Shown one piece after another: positions 1-11,366 of a DNA stretch of 64,000 nt; position 1 is the first letter of the stretch; each line of letters starts with the position of its first letter. The position numbers were made by a program, and so were the translations under genes. The notes below the pieces were generated by a model that did not search any database, was not told where the DNA came from, and was given only the letters and a program-made list of their open reading frames with translations. Location of the stretch: assembly GCA_963680875.1 (NCBI GenBank), contig OY804582.1, forward strand, positions 48,006,646-48,070,645, in the 5' to 3' direction. Source of the DNA: Bathymodiolus brooksi (Eukaryota; Mollusca; Bivalvia; Mytilida; Modiolidae).

Positions 1-174
1 TAGTGTGATAGGGCATATATGCCTACCATTCCTACGTAGTCAGTGATAATTGTTGTAGACGTAGCTGTATATTGTTACGTAGAAACACCATACTAGATAA
101 TATCCTCCGTAAATATCATTTCTTTCCAATGATATTTTCGAGGAAAATGAAAAGAATCTAATCCGGTCCTTTAA

Positions 175-768
175 TTTCAATTTCCGCTATATAAATCATG
201 TCATATCACTAAATAAGTTTGATGATTTTGTCAATTGCATCTATGCCATTGAGCTTGAGATAAAGCATTCCACAGACACGGCAAAGTCTATTTCATACCA
301 TGACCTACACCTTGACAGTGAGAGCCCTTTAACAACGTATTTTACGACAAAAGAGATAATTTACATGTTTCCATTGTAAACTTCCTATTGATATATTTGT
401 ATATGTTACAACATTACATCAACACCTCTATGTGGAATACATATCTCTCAGTTGATCCAATATTGCTGAGCCCGTGGTTCCCATTATGACCTTCTTGATA
501 GAGGGTTACTACTGGTGATGAAGCAGCTACTGAATCAATTGTTTATAGTGGCTAAGATGAAGTCATCTCTTGAAAAGTTATTCGGTCACCACCATGACCT
601 GGTTAACCGCTATGGAATAGCTGTGTTACAAATGACCACATATATGTTGTTTGTTGTTCATGACTATCACCGGGTTGGTAGCAATATTAGCACGATGGAT
701 GTCATATATGGAACGGGAACTCCTTACTCTCGCCAAGCACCTGAGTTCGCTCTCAGTTTTAGGTAGTT
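175..768 (+). pseudogene. Penelope-like reverse transcriptase relic (C-terminal part)
   Basis: Plus-strand translation across several frames gives RYINHV, then AIELEIKHSTDTAK, YHDLHLDSE, and finally an open stretch at 515-766 with KQLLNQLFIVAKMKSSLEK and HHDLVNRYG. From memory this is the palm-thumb part of a Penelope-like RT family that is very abundant in bivalves (YIDD box, then YLDLHL, G-L-TK-Y, KLLNQG, HHDLVNRYG). The catalytic YIDD appears as YINH, and the stretch is crossed by stops and frame changes. It is therefore a dead fragment. No GIY-YIG endonuclease is visible after it. Parallel relics lie at 8550-8760, 20885-21044, 26990-27480 and 36880-37260. The Penelope assignment is the less certain part; that it is a reverse-transcriptase relic seems likely. 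Confidence 0.55.
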
Positions 769-1084
769 GCCTCTTGCTCTCTCTTTTGTTTTCTGTGTAA
801 TGTCATTGTTTGTTCTTTTCCTTTTGGTCATTGTAATGTCTTTTCTTCTTCGATTTATGGATTCAAAGCTATCCTTTTTGTATCTTCACAATTTCCTACG
901 TTGATATTCCTTCTTGTAATAGGTGTTGAACAGTTTGTGAATTGTCACCCTTTTTTAATGCATTTCTCTGACCTCATATTATTGCTTTGACAGCTGATTA
1001 TTTTTAGGAAGCCGCAGTATATTCTTTTGTTCTTGTGTATATGCACTTTAGTTTTTATCATTTTATACATATAAACGTGATTAG

Positions 1085-1170
1085 AATATTGTTAGATTAA
1101 TGGGAATAGAACCCATGCTGGACTTTTCGGTAACTTATGTCTAACAACCTTGCTACGGTGATTATAACTA
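1085..1170 (-). repeat. tRNA-like SINE head (copy D1)
   Basis: Read on the minus strand, it has a B-box-like GGGTTCTATTCCC and, about 45 bases upstream, an A-box-like TAGC-AGG-TGTTAGAC. Copies lie at 9660-9755, 27878-27960, 37612-37695, and in two halves at 41352-41369 plus 48139-48216. The half-split copy has the clearest A-box, TAGCCGAGTGGTTAGA, resembling a tRNA with a long variable arm (Ser/Leu type). The acceptor stem is not preserved, so I call it tRNA-derived and not a tRNA gene. Confidence 0.5.
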
Positions 1171-1187
1171 AGTTTTTTGGTCCTTTT

Positions 1188-1748
1188 TTTCTGAAGAGGT
1201 GTTACATTTGCTTCCTTCCAACTTTCTGGCAATTTCATCGTTTCCATGGATATATTAAAATTTGTTGCCAGTGCTATGGATATATGTTTAGCAGTCTCAT
1301 GTAAATATGTTGGGTGCATTTGGTCTGGCACTGACGATTTAGTAACTTTTAGCTTCTCCAGATGTTATTGTGCAGATTTTGGGCTGAATTTGATCGTTGA
1401 TAGTTTTTCGTCGGTTCTTTGATCGAGCATTGGAACGCTTAGACTATCTACTTCGACAGTGAAGACACTTTGAAAATGTGTTCATTAATTCTGCTTTAAT
1501 TCTATCGTCTGTGTTTATTTCTCCTTGTTCATCTATTATACATGGACTATTCTCTTTTGTTTTAGTCTTTGATTGTATAAATTTCCAGAAAATTTTACTA
1601 TCTTCCTTCATATTGATGGCAATTGAGCGTTCATATTCATACTTTGCTTTTCTCACTAAACGATTGGCTTCATTCCTTGCTTCTTCATGCTTCATATTAC
1701 TTTTATTGATCAATCTAGTATATTCCTTATAGTACTTTTTATTCAATT
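1188..1748 (-). pseudogene. Non-LTR retrotransposon ORF2 fragment (endonuclease-RT linker to RT start)
   Basis: Minus-strand reading gives a basic linker (residues such as RLVRKAKYEYERSIA, FWKFIQSKTKTK) in 1444-1746. After a frameshift near 1460 comes the start of an RT domain in 1092-1331, with PDQMHPTYLHE and WKEANVTPL. This order, including the FWK-I-SKTK motif before the G-PDQ...P-WK-A-VTP motif, is typical of non-LTR retrotransposons from marine invertebrates. Only about 560 bases survive; endonuclease and catalytic RT motifs are absent. The fragment is flanked on the right by sequence resembling 33960-34000 and 52617-52640, so its limits are near 1188 and 1748. Clade not determined. Confidence 0.65.
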
Positions 1749-2456
1749 ATATCAACTTTATAATCACCTGTAAGGTAGGTACTTGTGTATCTAATCTGTC
1801 CATACATTTAGCTACATTGATATAGTATATTACTTGACATTTGTTGCTCCATAGTCAATTACATTACATCACTGATTTATATATTTGTATGTCACTTTTA
1901 AATCTCAGATGACCGACACCACAACACAAATGGTTAACATGAGACCCCTGGTGAAATAAATATATGTGTAAACAGTGCATGAATAAATAATTTAGCAATA
2001 CAGGTTCAGGTGGGCCTCTAAGTACCAGAGTGTGTGTTCTGAATACAGTAATAGGACCATTGCAATTGTCATCAAACATCAAATCCACCAATCGATCAAT
2101 AAATCGATACACCTACCGGTATGCTATGCGGCTTTTATTCAGTACATTTATCGGTCTAAATTTGTACCGTTCTGTTGTGTATGTAAAGATTGAAATTTCA
2201 CGTATAAAATATGAACATTACCGACTAAGCAAAGACCACATGGATGCCCTTCTTTAATATCTAAGTAAATACTGTGTTGTATTTTAATTCGTCATTAGCT
2301 GTGAAGGTGAATGCATCTGAAAATATCAGTTATAACACATCTAAGCTATTTTCTTGTCACATTGCATTTTTGACAGTCCATATTGAGATATACAAATTTG
2401 TAGACAGTTTCCATTCGTATTCATCTAAAAATAATATAGTTAGTGTGATACTTAAG

Positions 2457-2578
2457 AAATAAATCATGGAAGCCCAAATGTGTTGTGAGTTTTAACATGG
2501 ACTTGCGAATAACATTTACTAATATCCGCCAACCAATGTTAAAACTCAAAACACATTCTGGCTTCCATGATTTATTTC
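2457..2578. repeat. Long inverted repeat (about 41-bp arms)
   Basis: The left arm starting AAATAAATCATGGAAGCC at 2457 is the reverse complement, with few mismatches, of the right arm ending CTTCCATGATTTATTT at 2578. About 40 bases lie between them. Arms carry ACAACACATTT/AAACACATTC-type differences only. Confidence 0.8.
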
Positions 2579-3082
2579 GATTCTGATATGTCTAAGAGTA
2601 CACATTCGGTAGTATACTTTGATTGGAAGACAGTAATTTATATTTAAGTTTGAGGAAAATGTCACACACAATATATGCTGCAAAATTCGAGCAAACGATA
2701 ATTCATCAACATGTATATTTACGACGGTAAAGTCAGTCACATGCACCGGCGCATGTGCTAATGAGATTATACACAATCGATAAATCGATCGTTTGTTAAC
2801 AAAGCGAAAGAAAGGCGTCATGTTAGAATATTACATATTCAGCTTCATATACTTGAATAACGGTAAAGCATACAAACCAGTTTACAGATTTATCAAACAA
2901 GTTATAAACAATAATTGAAAATTCGGATATCTCGGACATTATCATATATTTATACACAAATAAGTAAAATTATTAGAAATAAATTAAAATTATCGATCCA
3001 CTTAAATAGACTTACCCTATGGACCGAAAACGTAGCTGATTAACAAATATCACAATAAATATAGTTTAGATTGCAATACCTA

Positions 3083-3277
3083 TGCAATCAGTGCCTATCA
3101 CCACTGATGTCGTGAGTTCGAATCTCGGTCAGGGCGAGGTGTACAACATTATGTGATACAATTTGTCAGTGACTTGGTCCTCCAGTTTCCTTCACCGATA
3201 CAACTGACCGCCACGATATAATTAAAATATTGTTGAAAGTAGCGTTAAACACCATCAAGCAAACAAACAAACAACCA
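3083..3277 (+). repeat. tRNA-derived SINE with AAAC-type tail
   Basis: It has a B-box (GAGTTCGAATCTCGG, 3114-3128), a body containing GGTCCTCCAGTTT and ACTGACCG, the conserved 3' core TTGAAAGTAGCGTTAAACACC and a (CAAA)n-type tail at about 3258-3277. The 3' core is the one I know from widespread molluscan and other metazoan SINEs. A second, tail-poor copy is at 11516-11655. The A-box is weak, so the 5' end is approximate. Confidence 0.75.
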
Positions 3278-4109
3278 TATGTATGTATATATGAATCTTA
3301 AATCTCAGATGAACTACATCCCAGAAAAATGTTTAACATAAAAACCCTGGCGCCATGACTAAATACGTTAGTAATACATGCTCAGATGGGAATCTAATTA
3401 CCATAGTGTGTATTCTGATTTCACTAATAGCACCATTGCAATTGTAGTCAAACGTCAAATCCATCAATCGATACATCTACGGGTATACTATGCAGCTTTT
3501 ATACATTTATTGGTCCAAAATATTACTTCCAATATAATAATACGAACAATACTGACGACAGCCAAAGATCATAACATGTCATTATGTGATATGTACGTTG
3601 AAGCTGTGAAGTTGTATGCATCAAAAACATATCCGTAATAACATTATTACACCATTCCCTTGTCGCATTGTATATGTGACAGTCCATATAGTGATCCGTA
3701 GATCTGTAGACAGTTTTCATTCGTATTCAACTAAAAAAATATATCTAAAGTGGTATCATTAGCTATGCAGATTCATATATTTGAATAACGGTATACTATA
3801 TACAATAGTTTACAGATTTATCAAACCAGTAAGAAAGCAATAATTGAAAATTATGATCTCAGACATCCTCATATATGTATATACAAATAAGTAAAATGAT
3901 CAGAAATAAATTAAAATTATCGATCCACTTAAATAGACTTACACTATAAGCTTTCCACGGAAAAAGTTGATCAACAAATATCAATACACATTTATTTTAG
4001 ATTCTAATACATGTTTGTATCCGGATCCACACTCTACTGACTTGGTCCGCAGTGTTCTGTTCAATCAAGAAACTAAGAGTAGATTAAATGTTATCATTAA
4101 TTTATATAT

Positions 4110-4655
4110 GTACTATAACTAGGGAAGTCCAATGTCAATGAAGAAATAGCGTAACTCTAATGGCACAAGGCTACAATGGTAAACCTCACTTAATTGAGGA
4201 CACATGTTAACTTTAATAACATAAAATATTGGAAGGCGTGGCTTAAATAATCTTCACCAGTTACGATTGAATATAAGAGAATAACTAATTGTTTTGAGAG
4301 TAAGCAAACTAAATGGCTTAAAACAGGTTGGCCAAAACCCAATAATGATATATATGTCTGAGGAAGATGAACCTTAATCTTAACAATCAATACAATACCT
4401 ACTAAATGTACATTACAATACTACTTACTTCATGTCAATAATAGTCATCAACATGTAGAATTCGTAATATCTATAATATCTAATTTAAACTTAAATTGTT
4501 GGTACCACGATGGTGTTGATTTAAAAGGAAATTAATGAGATAGCATCGTACTAATTAAGGTTCATCTTCTTCAGACATTGATATGCACTTAAGCCTATAT
4601 ATAAATGTCGCTGAAGGGAACCTTAAAATGTTACCTTTATGGGGAGTTGTTCTCT
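4110..4655. repeat. Dispersed repeat, partner of 20050-20560, with internal inverted arms
   Basis: About 540 bases match 20050-20560 over their whole length by eye, including AATAATAGTCAT, ACCACGATGGTGTTGATT and AACCTTAAAATGT. Inside, GTCTGAGGAAGATGAACCTTA (about 4358-4378) is the reverse complement, nearly perfect, of the stretch at about 4556-4577. The same arms exist in the second copy. No ORF or transposase seen; it could be a non-autonomous element. Confidence 0.6.
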
Positions 4656-5290
4656 TAGGCAGTGATTTGCTATATATGTGTGCACTTTAAGGTATTGTAG
4701 CGCGCTAGGGGTGCAAAAATTAGCGGTTGACCCCTTTGATATCTTCAAACTTCTCTTTTAAAGTACTCCCGAGTACCTTTCTAACCCAGGGTCACTAAAG
4801 TTCCTTTGCAGTCTATGGGAGATAACTCACACAAATAAATGATTCAGAAAGGTTAATGATTTATTATCTACATAAATAATTATATTTCATTTACAAACTG
4901 TCAAATTACACACTGTAGTTGAGACAATACAACTATCTAGTGTCAACAATATTGAATATCAACTAGAATTATTACTGGATACTTATAATCAAAATTTCCT
5001 AACTTCCAAAAATAAGATTGGTTTATAAAACAAATTCAACTGTCAGTGTCCACAAATATGGCTATTGGACAATTTACTTTAATAATTGACAAACTATCCA
5101 CTTAATTTATCCAAACATTCCTACTGAGATCAATAACTTGACGTGATATTAAAAGAATAATTGATGCATTAAATGAACATATTTACATCAGAATTGGAAT
5201 ATGGTAGTTCCAAGTAATTTGAAATGAATTGATGATAGTTCCCAATTAACATCTGAGATACTATCTGCCTTAGATGATTAACAATGCTGG
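4656..5290. other. Stretch without recognisable features
   Basis: AT-rich unique-looking sequence leading into the 87-bp array. No ORF, SINE or TE motif was recognised. Confidence 0.4.
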
Positions 5291-6350
5291 ATAACAATTT
5301 AGCAGTGTTCTGTATAGCTACTTATGCTATACATGTGAACAATGATGTTTCTAAACATGTATGATTTAATTAGTTGAATAACAATTTAGCAGTGTTCTGT
5401 ATAGCTACTTATGCTATACATGTGAACAATGATGTTTCTAAACATATATTATTTAATTAGTTGAATATCAATTTAGCAGTGTTCTGTATAGCTACTTATG
5501 CTATACATGTGAACAATGATGTTTCTAAACATGTATTATTTAATTAGTTGAATAACAATTTAGCAGTGTTCTGTATAGCTGCTTATGCTATACCTGTGAA
5601 CAATGCTGTTTCGAAACATGTATCATTTAATTAGTTGAATAACAATTTAGCAGTGTTCTGTATAGCTACATATGCTATACATGTGAACAATGATGTTTTT
5701 AAACATGTATTATTTGATTAGTTGAATAACAATTTAGCAGTGTTCGGTATAGCTACTTATGCTATACATGTGAACAATGATGTTTCTAAACATATATTAT
5801 TTAATTAGTTGAATATCAATTTAGCAGTGTTCTGTATAGCTACATATGCTATACATGTGAACAATGATGTTTTTAAACATGTATTATTTGATTAGTTGAA
5901 TAACAATTTAGCAGTGTTCGGTATAGCTACTTATGCTATACATGTGAACAATGATGTTTCTAAACATGTATTATTTGATTGCAAGTAGTTGAATAACAAT
6001 TAAACAATGTTCTGTATAGCTATCTATGCTACACAGGTGAACAATGAAGTTTCTAAACATATACTATTTAATTAGTTGAATAACAATTTAGCAATGTTCT
6101 GAATAGCTACCTATGCTATACATGTGAACAATGACGTTTCTAAACATGTATTATTTGATTAGTTGAATAACAATTTAACAATGTTCTGTATAGCTACCTA
6201 CGCTACACAGGTGAACAATGAGGTTTCTAAACATATATTATTTAATAAGTTGAATAACAATTTAGCAATGTTCTGTATAGCTACCTATGCTATACATGTG
6301 AACAATGACGTTTCTAAACATATATTATTTGATTAGTTGAATACAAATTT
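5291..6350 (+). repeat. 87-bp tandem array, about 12 units
   Basis: The landmark ATAACAATTT (or ATATCAATTT) recurs at 5291, 5378, 5465, 5552, 5639, 5726, 5813, 5900, 5993, 6080, 6167, 6254 and a degraded copy at 6341. Spacing is 87 bases each time except one 93-base step, caused by a 6-base insertion near 5981. Each unit holds the small palindrome TATAGC-N7-GCTATA and a pair of ACATGT-like hexamers. Some variants alternate along the array, suggesting higher-order copying. There is no coding potential. Confidence 0.95.
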
Positions 6351-8246
6351 ACCTAGATCCTGTATTGACAACCTAAGCCAATAATATGGGTCTGATGTTA
6401 AAAATGATTATGTTGAGTCATACTAATATATTTGGATAAGTCCTGTATTAACAACATATGCTAACAATGTGGACCTAAGACTTCAAAAATTAATCTGGTA
6501 TGTTAGATTAAATTATCTTCTGTTAACTGGAAAAAAACTATTTAAAAAATAAAGTTCATATATAGAACTATACCCATTTATCAACCTTTTAAGAATATTG
6601 GTGTAGAAGAATCATAAATATTACTTATGTTGACTGTAGCTGGATTTCTAAATTTATTTAGAAATATGTGCACAGTAATAAAATTTAACTCCTATTCTAT
6701 TTTAAACTCAAACATTATTAACAAAAAAAAACCCAAAGAAATATAGTTTTTAAACTCTAAAATTATTTACCTTTCTTAAATTTTAACAAGAAAAAATCCC
6801 CAAAGAAAAATAGTTTTTAAGCTTTAAAATTATTTACCTTTCTTAAATTTTACTTTTACAAATTCGTCCTTAATGCCAAAGAAATTTAATAACAGAGTCC
6901 AAACGACTGTATGTCTAAAAAATAGCAGAACTCTGACGTCATTTCGAGCGTCGCCGCTTTTATACTGACGTTTCACGCGACCGTGCGATTTTGGGGCAAT
7001 TTCTGTGCGACCGAACAACACGCGGGAAAAAAATGACAATTGACCAATCACCAAAAATCGGCGATTTACTTTACAAATTTCCTAATAATGAATGTTAAAA
7101 TTAGATTTTAACACAATTTTATTGCATTATAATTAAAGACAAAATTTACTCATACTTTGAATACGAAAATTAACATTACTGTAAAAGTTCTAAAAGTATC
7201 GACCAATGAAATCGGTTGTTACTCATTACTTCGTTTTATCGAAAGATAGCACACTACGAAGAAATGTGTGTGGTTATGTAGTGACAAATGTCAAAAATGT
7301 CGTATTTAAGCCAATTATTATGGTTGAAATTACTGATTCTCGGATTCTACAACGTTTAGAGAATTGAACATATAAGTAAGTCATGTTGCCATGCAAAAAT
7401 AACGATGTAAACAGGTTGAGTCGTACATTGACACTTCACGGGGAACATGTCAAAGTTTTGAAAACATAAAAAAAATACAACATAGTTTATAAATTACAAT
7501 AATTATTGGAATCTGTTCATAATTCCGCAACCAATCGGTTACAACATAATATATTTATATTTCAGCATAGATAAAAAAAAATCAATAAAAGCAACATTAT
7601 AAGTCGAACCAATTAACAATAATATTCCTGAATACAACATCACAAGTCATAATTCAGTTTGTTTCAGTATGTAAGACTGTGATTAAGTGGATGGATTGTG
7701 CTGACATTGTTGAGATATTGTAGTTTTTTTTTAAATATTGGTTTTTGTTGTTAATATTTTACGTCCTAATTGTTTTGAGACAAGTAACACTGAAGATATC
7801 AATTATACAACAATTTCCCCAGCAATACTATTGTGAATGCCGCCTATTGTACAGGTTGTTGTTGCAGGTCGGTATTACAGACCGCTGTGCTAATAGCGAG
7901 CTTAATAGTAATTTGAAAAAATTTTGAAGCAAGGTTCATATCTTTAGCATAGTCGTAATTAATAGAAAATTTATTCAAACTCTTTCTCAAACCAGTTCAT
8001 ATGACAGAAAAAAATAATCATAATTCCTATTTTATATATTTTCGGTAAAAGAACAGTTCGTTCTGGTATTAAATGTTCTTCAAACGTCATCTGCTTAAAA
8101 TATATCGCTGTATATATATTCATCTGAAAAAAAGGAAATACACGTTCAGCTGTATATTATTCCAAATTATTAAAGATGATTAAAAAACGAGAAGTAATAT
8201 CAACTTCAGATATACCATTTCTACCCGTACAATGTGTTTTTTAGCT
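6351..8246. other. Non-coding stretch with a two-copy repeat and a CpG-richer patch
   Basis: 6733-6790 and 6797-6853 are a two-copy direct repeat (AATAGTTTTTAA... TTTACCTTTCTTAAATTTTA). 6925-7060 is noticeably richer in CG dinucleotides than its surroundings (TGACGTCATTTCGAGCGTCGCC) and contains a CRE-like TGACGTCA. No gene follows it that I can recognise, so a promoter is only a possibility. Confidence 0.35.
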
Positions 8247-11200
8247 TAAAATTACAAAAAATCCACGTATGATTTGATACAATGTTATTGTGGAAGAAGT
8301 GTTTGTCTATCGACATGTGAATGCCTGCACATATATGTTTGTATATATATTGCATACCTTTGTCAAATTACAAGTCTTTCTGTCACTGTGTTGATCAAAA
8401 TTGACGGGCGAAATCCGTTTCCATATCAAATATATCTCAGTCAATATCGTTGTCATCCAATAATATGTGCACCACAGTTACCTGATATTGTTTGACCTCG
8501 AGCGAATTTATGATTTTCGCACTCGATTGACAAACACATGATGTATTCCTGTCCATTCTGATTGTTCCTTCGTTTGGTTCCTATCATGATTTCCTTGATA
8601 GCGGATTGGTTCTAACAGGAAACTACTGATCCCATGGTTCCCTGTTGCTAAGTGGAAATCATCACTCCGAAAGCTTTACGATGGCCAGTGCATCTTTGTT
8701 AACTGCCTACGGGTTGTCTGTGGCACAAATGGCCAAATATATTTTCCGTTTGTCATTCCGAAGCACTTGAGTGTTTTCCTGTCTTAGTGGGGTTCGTGTT
8801 GTGCATGTTGTCAACTTATATCACGTCATTAGTTTTAATATCAACTAAGATTTCTGCGTAAAAACGATGTTCGAATCGTCTCGACTCCCAATTCTTCTGT
8901 AGGAGGTTCATTTTTTTTAATTTATGTTTTTTGTTTTGTATTACGTATACTGGTATCCAACACGATCTCATGTTGTCCGAGTTTCTGTTCTTTTATATAT
9001 CCCCATGTTTGTACTGATGTTGGTTTGTATCACCTTTGATTTGGAATTGGTGCCCTCATTGTGGTCTAAGCACTTTCATTTATAAACAAAACCAACAACC
9101 CGCAGTGCTGGTGTATGCAAATAAATTATAGGTCTAAATGTTATAGACTTTAAAATATATCTACTGATTCCTCGTCTACATTAACAAGTACATATTATTA
9201 ATGGTACTATATAAGTACTTATTTATGTATGATGATAACATCAAGGTTATCCTATTCTGTGAAATCATTATTAATCTTGGGGTTCTTATTTTCGTAGATT
9301 TCGTGGATGTCGCGGTTCACGCAAAGGTTAAAAATTAATATCCAACGAAATACAATTTTCCCATTGACTGTCGCCTATAGTGCTTGAAACCACGAATTCA
9401 AGAACACAAGGAACACTGCATTTTGTAGACATTACGAATAATGTTGCTAACGAACAAAAGTTCTTTCACATTATGCAGAATTGAACACCGTTGGTGTGTA
9501 TGCTATGGAAGTTTTAAGCTATGAAACAAATAAAAAATGAAGTATGAATTTCTAACCCGTTATAAATCCGTAGTTTTAGGTGTAGTGTTTTGTATATCTT
9601 TTGATTATTTGAATATCAGTTGATTATTCTTCTGTTCTTGTGTACGTGTTTTAGATATTGTTGAACGTACGCGAATATAACCCATGCTAGACTTTTTGAG
9701 AACTTCTGTCTAACAGCCTGGCTACGGTGATTATACTACTAATCTATGCAAATAATAGGTATTTGACTCCTGACAATGTATCTTCAGAACTGACGAGTAC
9801 ATGAGCTTTTATGTATATTCTCGCAATACAAACAAAGAACGAGCCGACTGCAAGTAATTACAAATAAGACAGGCCATAGATGATAATTTAGAGGACTTGA
9901 AATAATGAAATATAAGGGTGAATCGATAGGACGTATGCCAATGCAAATTGTACGATATATTTTTGTTATCTGTTATCTAATTTGGCTTTGTAAATATCAA
10001 AAATGTAACAATATAAAATAAAAATGCCTTTGCATATGGAAATGTATTAAATAAGATGATACATTCTAAATCACGGATCTCGTTATTATTTGATTTAAGT
10101 CTACAATCAGTGTGTTTTCTCCATTACGTAATATACGGAACCTTGATTTATCTCTGTTCTTAATTTAACAAATTCTCGAAGTAGATTCTGAGATAACAAA
10201 TCACAAATGAGAAAAATATAACCTGACATGTAAGGTAATCAGAACGCACCTCATTAAAAAAACGTTAGAGAAAGCAGAAGAAAAAATATATAATGGAAAA
10301 TCCAGAAACAATTGCAAAATCTTAAAATTTTGGAGAACTGAGCTATCGTATTCATAAAACAAGAACAGAGACGAAAGGGTACGTCTTTAATGTATTGGTG
10401 CATGTCCTAGTACAAATGACATAATGGAAATAAGGTGCGTTAAATGTACCCGAAGCTTGCAGCTGTACGATTTTTAGACTTTCGAACTTTCTTGCCTTGG
10501 GGATAATAAGAGTATATAGGGTCTACACATGGAGGTTGCTATTTATAAAAGATTTTTATGGCATTAATATGGACAGGAACAAGCTAAATAAAGGAACAAA
10601 GTGATGAAATAACAAAATATTTTTATTGAACATGAATATGCATGCAGAAAGTTAAAAAAGTAGGTAGTAATTGCGTGTCACGAGCGTCTTTGCGGAAAAC
10701 AACAAGACCATACTTTATCATAACAAATATCATAATTATCAAAAATATGTATACTGTCATTTAAAGCATCTCTGATTCTTTCTATTTATTGAAAGGGACT
10801 TTATTTCTTTGCTTAATAGCTGTCATGGTAACTTCAAAATCCTGTCAGTTATTTTTCCGAATATATTTTGACTTATTTATAAATGCGGTTTTATAATTTG
10901 AACTTTATTTTTTTCTTATCGACAAGCTAGTGCAATATGAGTTTGCAGTTGCTTGCTCCATATCTATTATATCCCTTACCACATCGTTGGTGCAATTATT
11001 AGCGAGGTCGACCTGAGTGATGTACATCGTGGGTTCGAGTCGGGGATGGGTCAAACCAATGGCTAGAAATTGGTATTTGCTGCTTCTAGGCTAAGTACAC
11101 ACTTTTCAGGAGAAAAAGGAAACTTGTGTCGCGGAATTATGATAATGTGTCCTGGTGACTTATATTCGCACAGATTCTTGCTTCAATGAGCAACCACAAT

Positions 11201-11366
11201 AATAATTAAACAAATAGTGTTCGCTTAGTAAAAACGACCATCATCATCAGCTCAACGAACTGCAACCTATCTCGCCGATTTATTGCTGAACAATTGCTCA
11301 TTTTCACATTAAATAACAACCACTCTCTCACTGCCCTACTACATACCGCCAGGATATAAACATCTG
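8247..11366 (+). repeat. Copy of composite repeat R (left half of first long copy)
   Basis: Segments align by eye with other copies. 8247-8540 matches 23100-23283 plus 25185-25290; 8900-9530 matches 25990-26620 and in part 22040-22436; 9600-10370 matches 37540-38215; 10430-10990 matches 38238-38790. The segment around 8550-8760 is a degenerate Penelope-like relic (landmarks HDFLDSGLVLTG and YGLSVAQM in translation). It lacks the stretch that corresponds to 26640-27870 of another copy. No intact gene. Confidence 0.65.
10985..11345 (+). repeat. tRNA-derived SINE with ACTC-type tail
   Basis: Starts TTGGTGCAATTATTAGCGAGG (A-box-like TTAGCGAGGTCGACC) and has a B-box GGGTTCGAGTCGGGG at 11030-11044. 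It ends in AATAACAACCACTCTCTCACT. Second copy at 38770-39117, and its 3' third at 32490-32625. Its 3' segment ATTGCTGAA-AATTGCTCATTTT followed by a CACTCACTCACT tail is a pattern I know from molluscan SINEs. Confidence 0.65.

Larger units (their letters stand above)
1..1190 (+). repeat. Copy of composite repeat R (left partial copy)
   Basis: No host gene. Segments match other places in the window in the same order: the first 60 bases resemble 22620-22690, 26806-26870 and 36660-36740; 170-370 resembles 26990-27180 and 36880-37080; 960-1090 resembles 41219-41350. It contains the Penelope-like RT relic and ends in a tRNA-like SINE, both listed separately. Similarity was judged by eye. Confidence 0.7.
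1880..4015 (+). repeat. Tandem duplication (copies 1880-3060 and 3290-4015) separated by a SINE
   Basis: Blocks 1880-2460 and 2821-3060 of the left copy align by eye with 3290-3760 and 3750-4015 of the right copy. Shared landmarks are the CTTAAATCTCAGATGA-type start, the CCATTGCAATTGT stretch, and the shared end AAATTAAAATTATCGATCCA. The left copy has an extra 360 bases (2460-2820) that begins with a hairpin. The right copy lacks it, so that piece is either an insertion or a deletion in the other copy. No coding potential seen. Confidence 0.65.

Noticed and set aside
5291..6350. CRISPR-like regular repeats (also the 77-bp and 69-bp arrays)
   Set aside because: Units are contiguous tandem repeats with no unique spacers, in a eukaryotic context.
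6925..7060. CpG-richer patch as a gene promoter
   Set aside because: No downstream exon or start is recognisable; richness alone is not enough.
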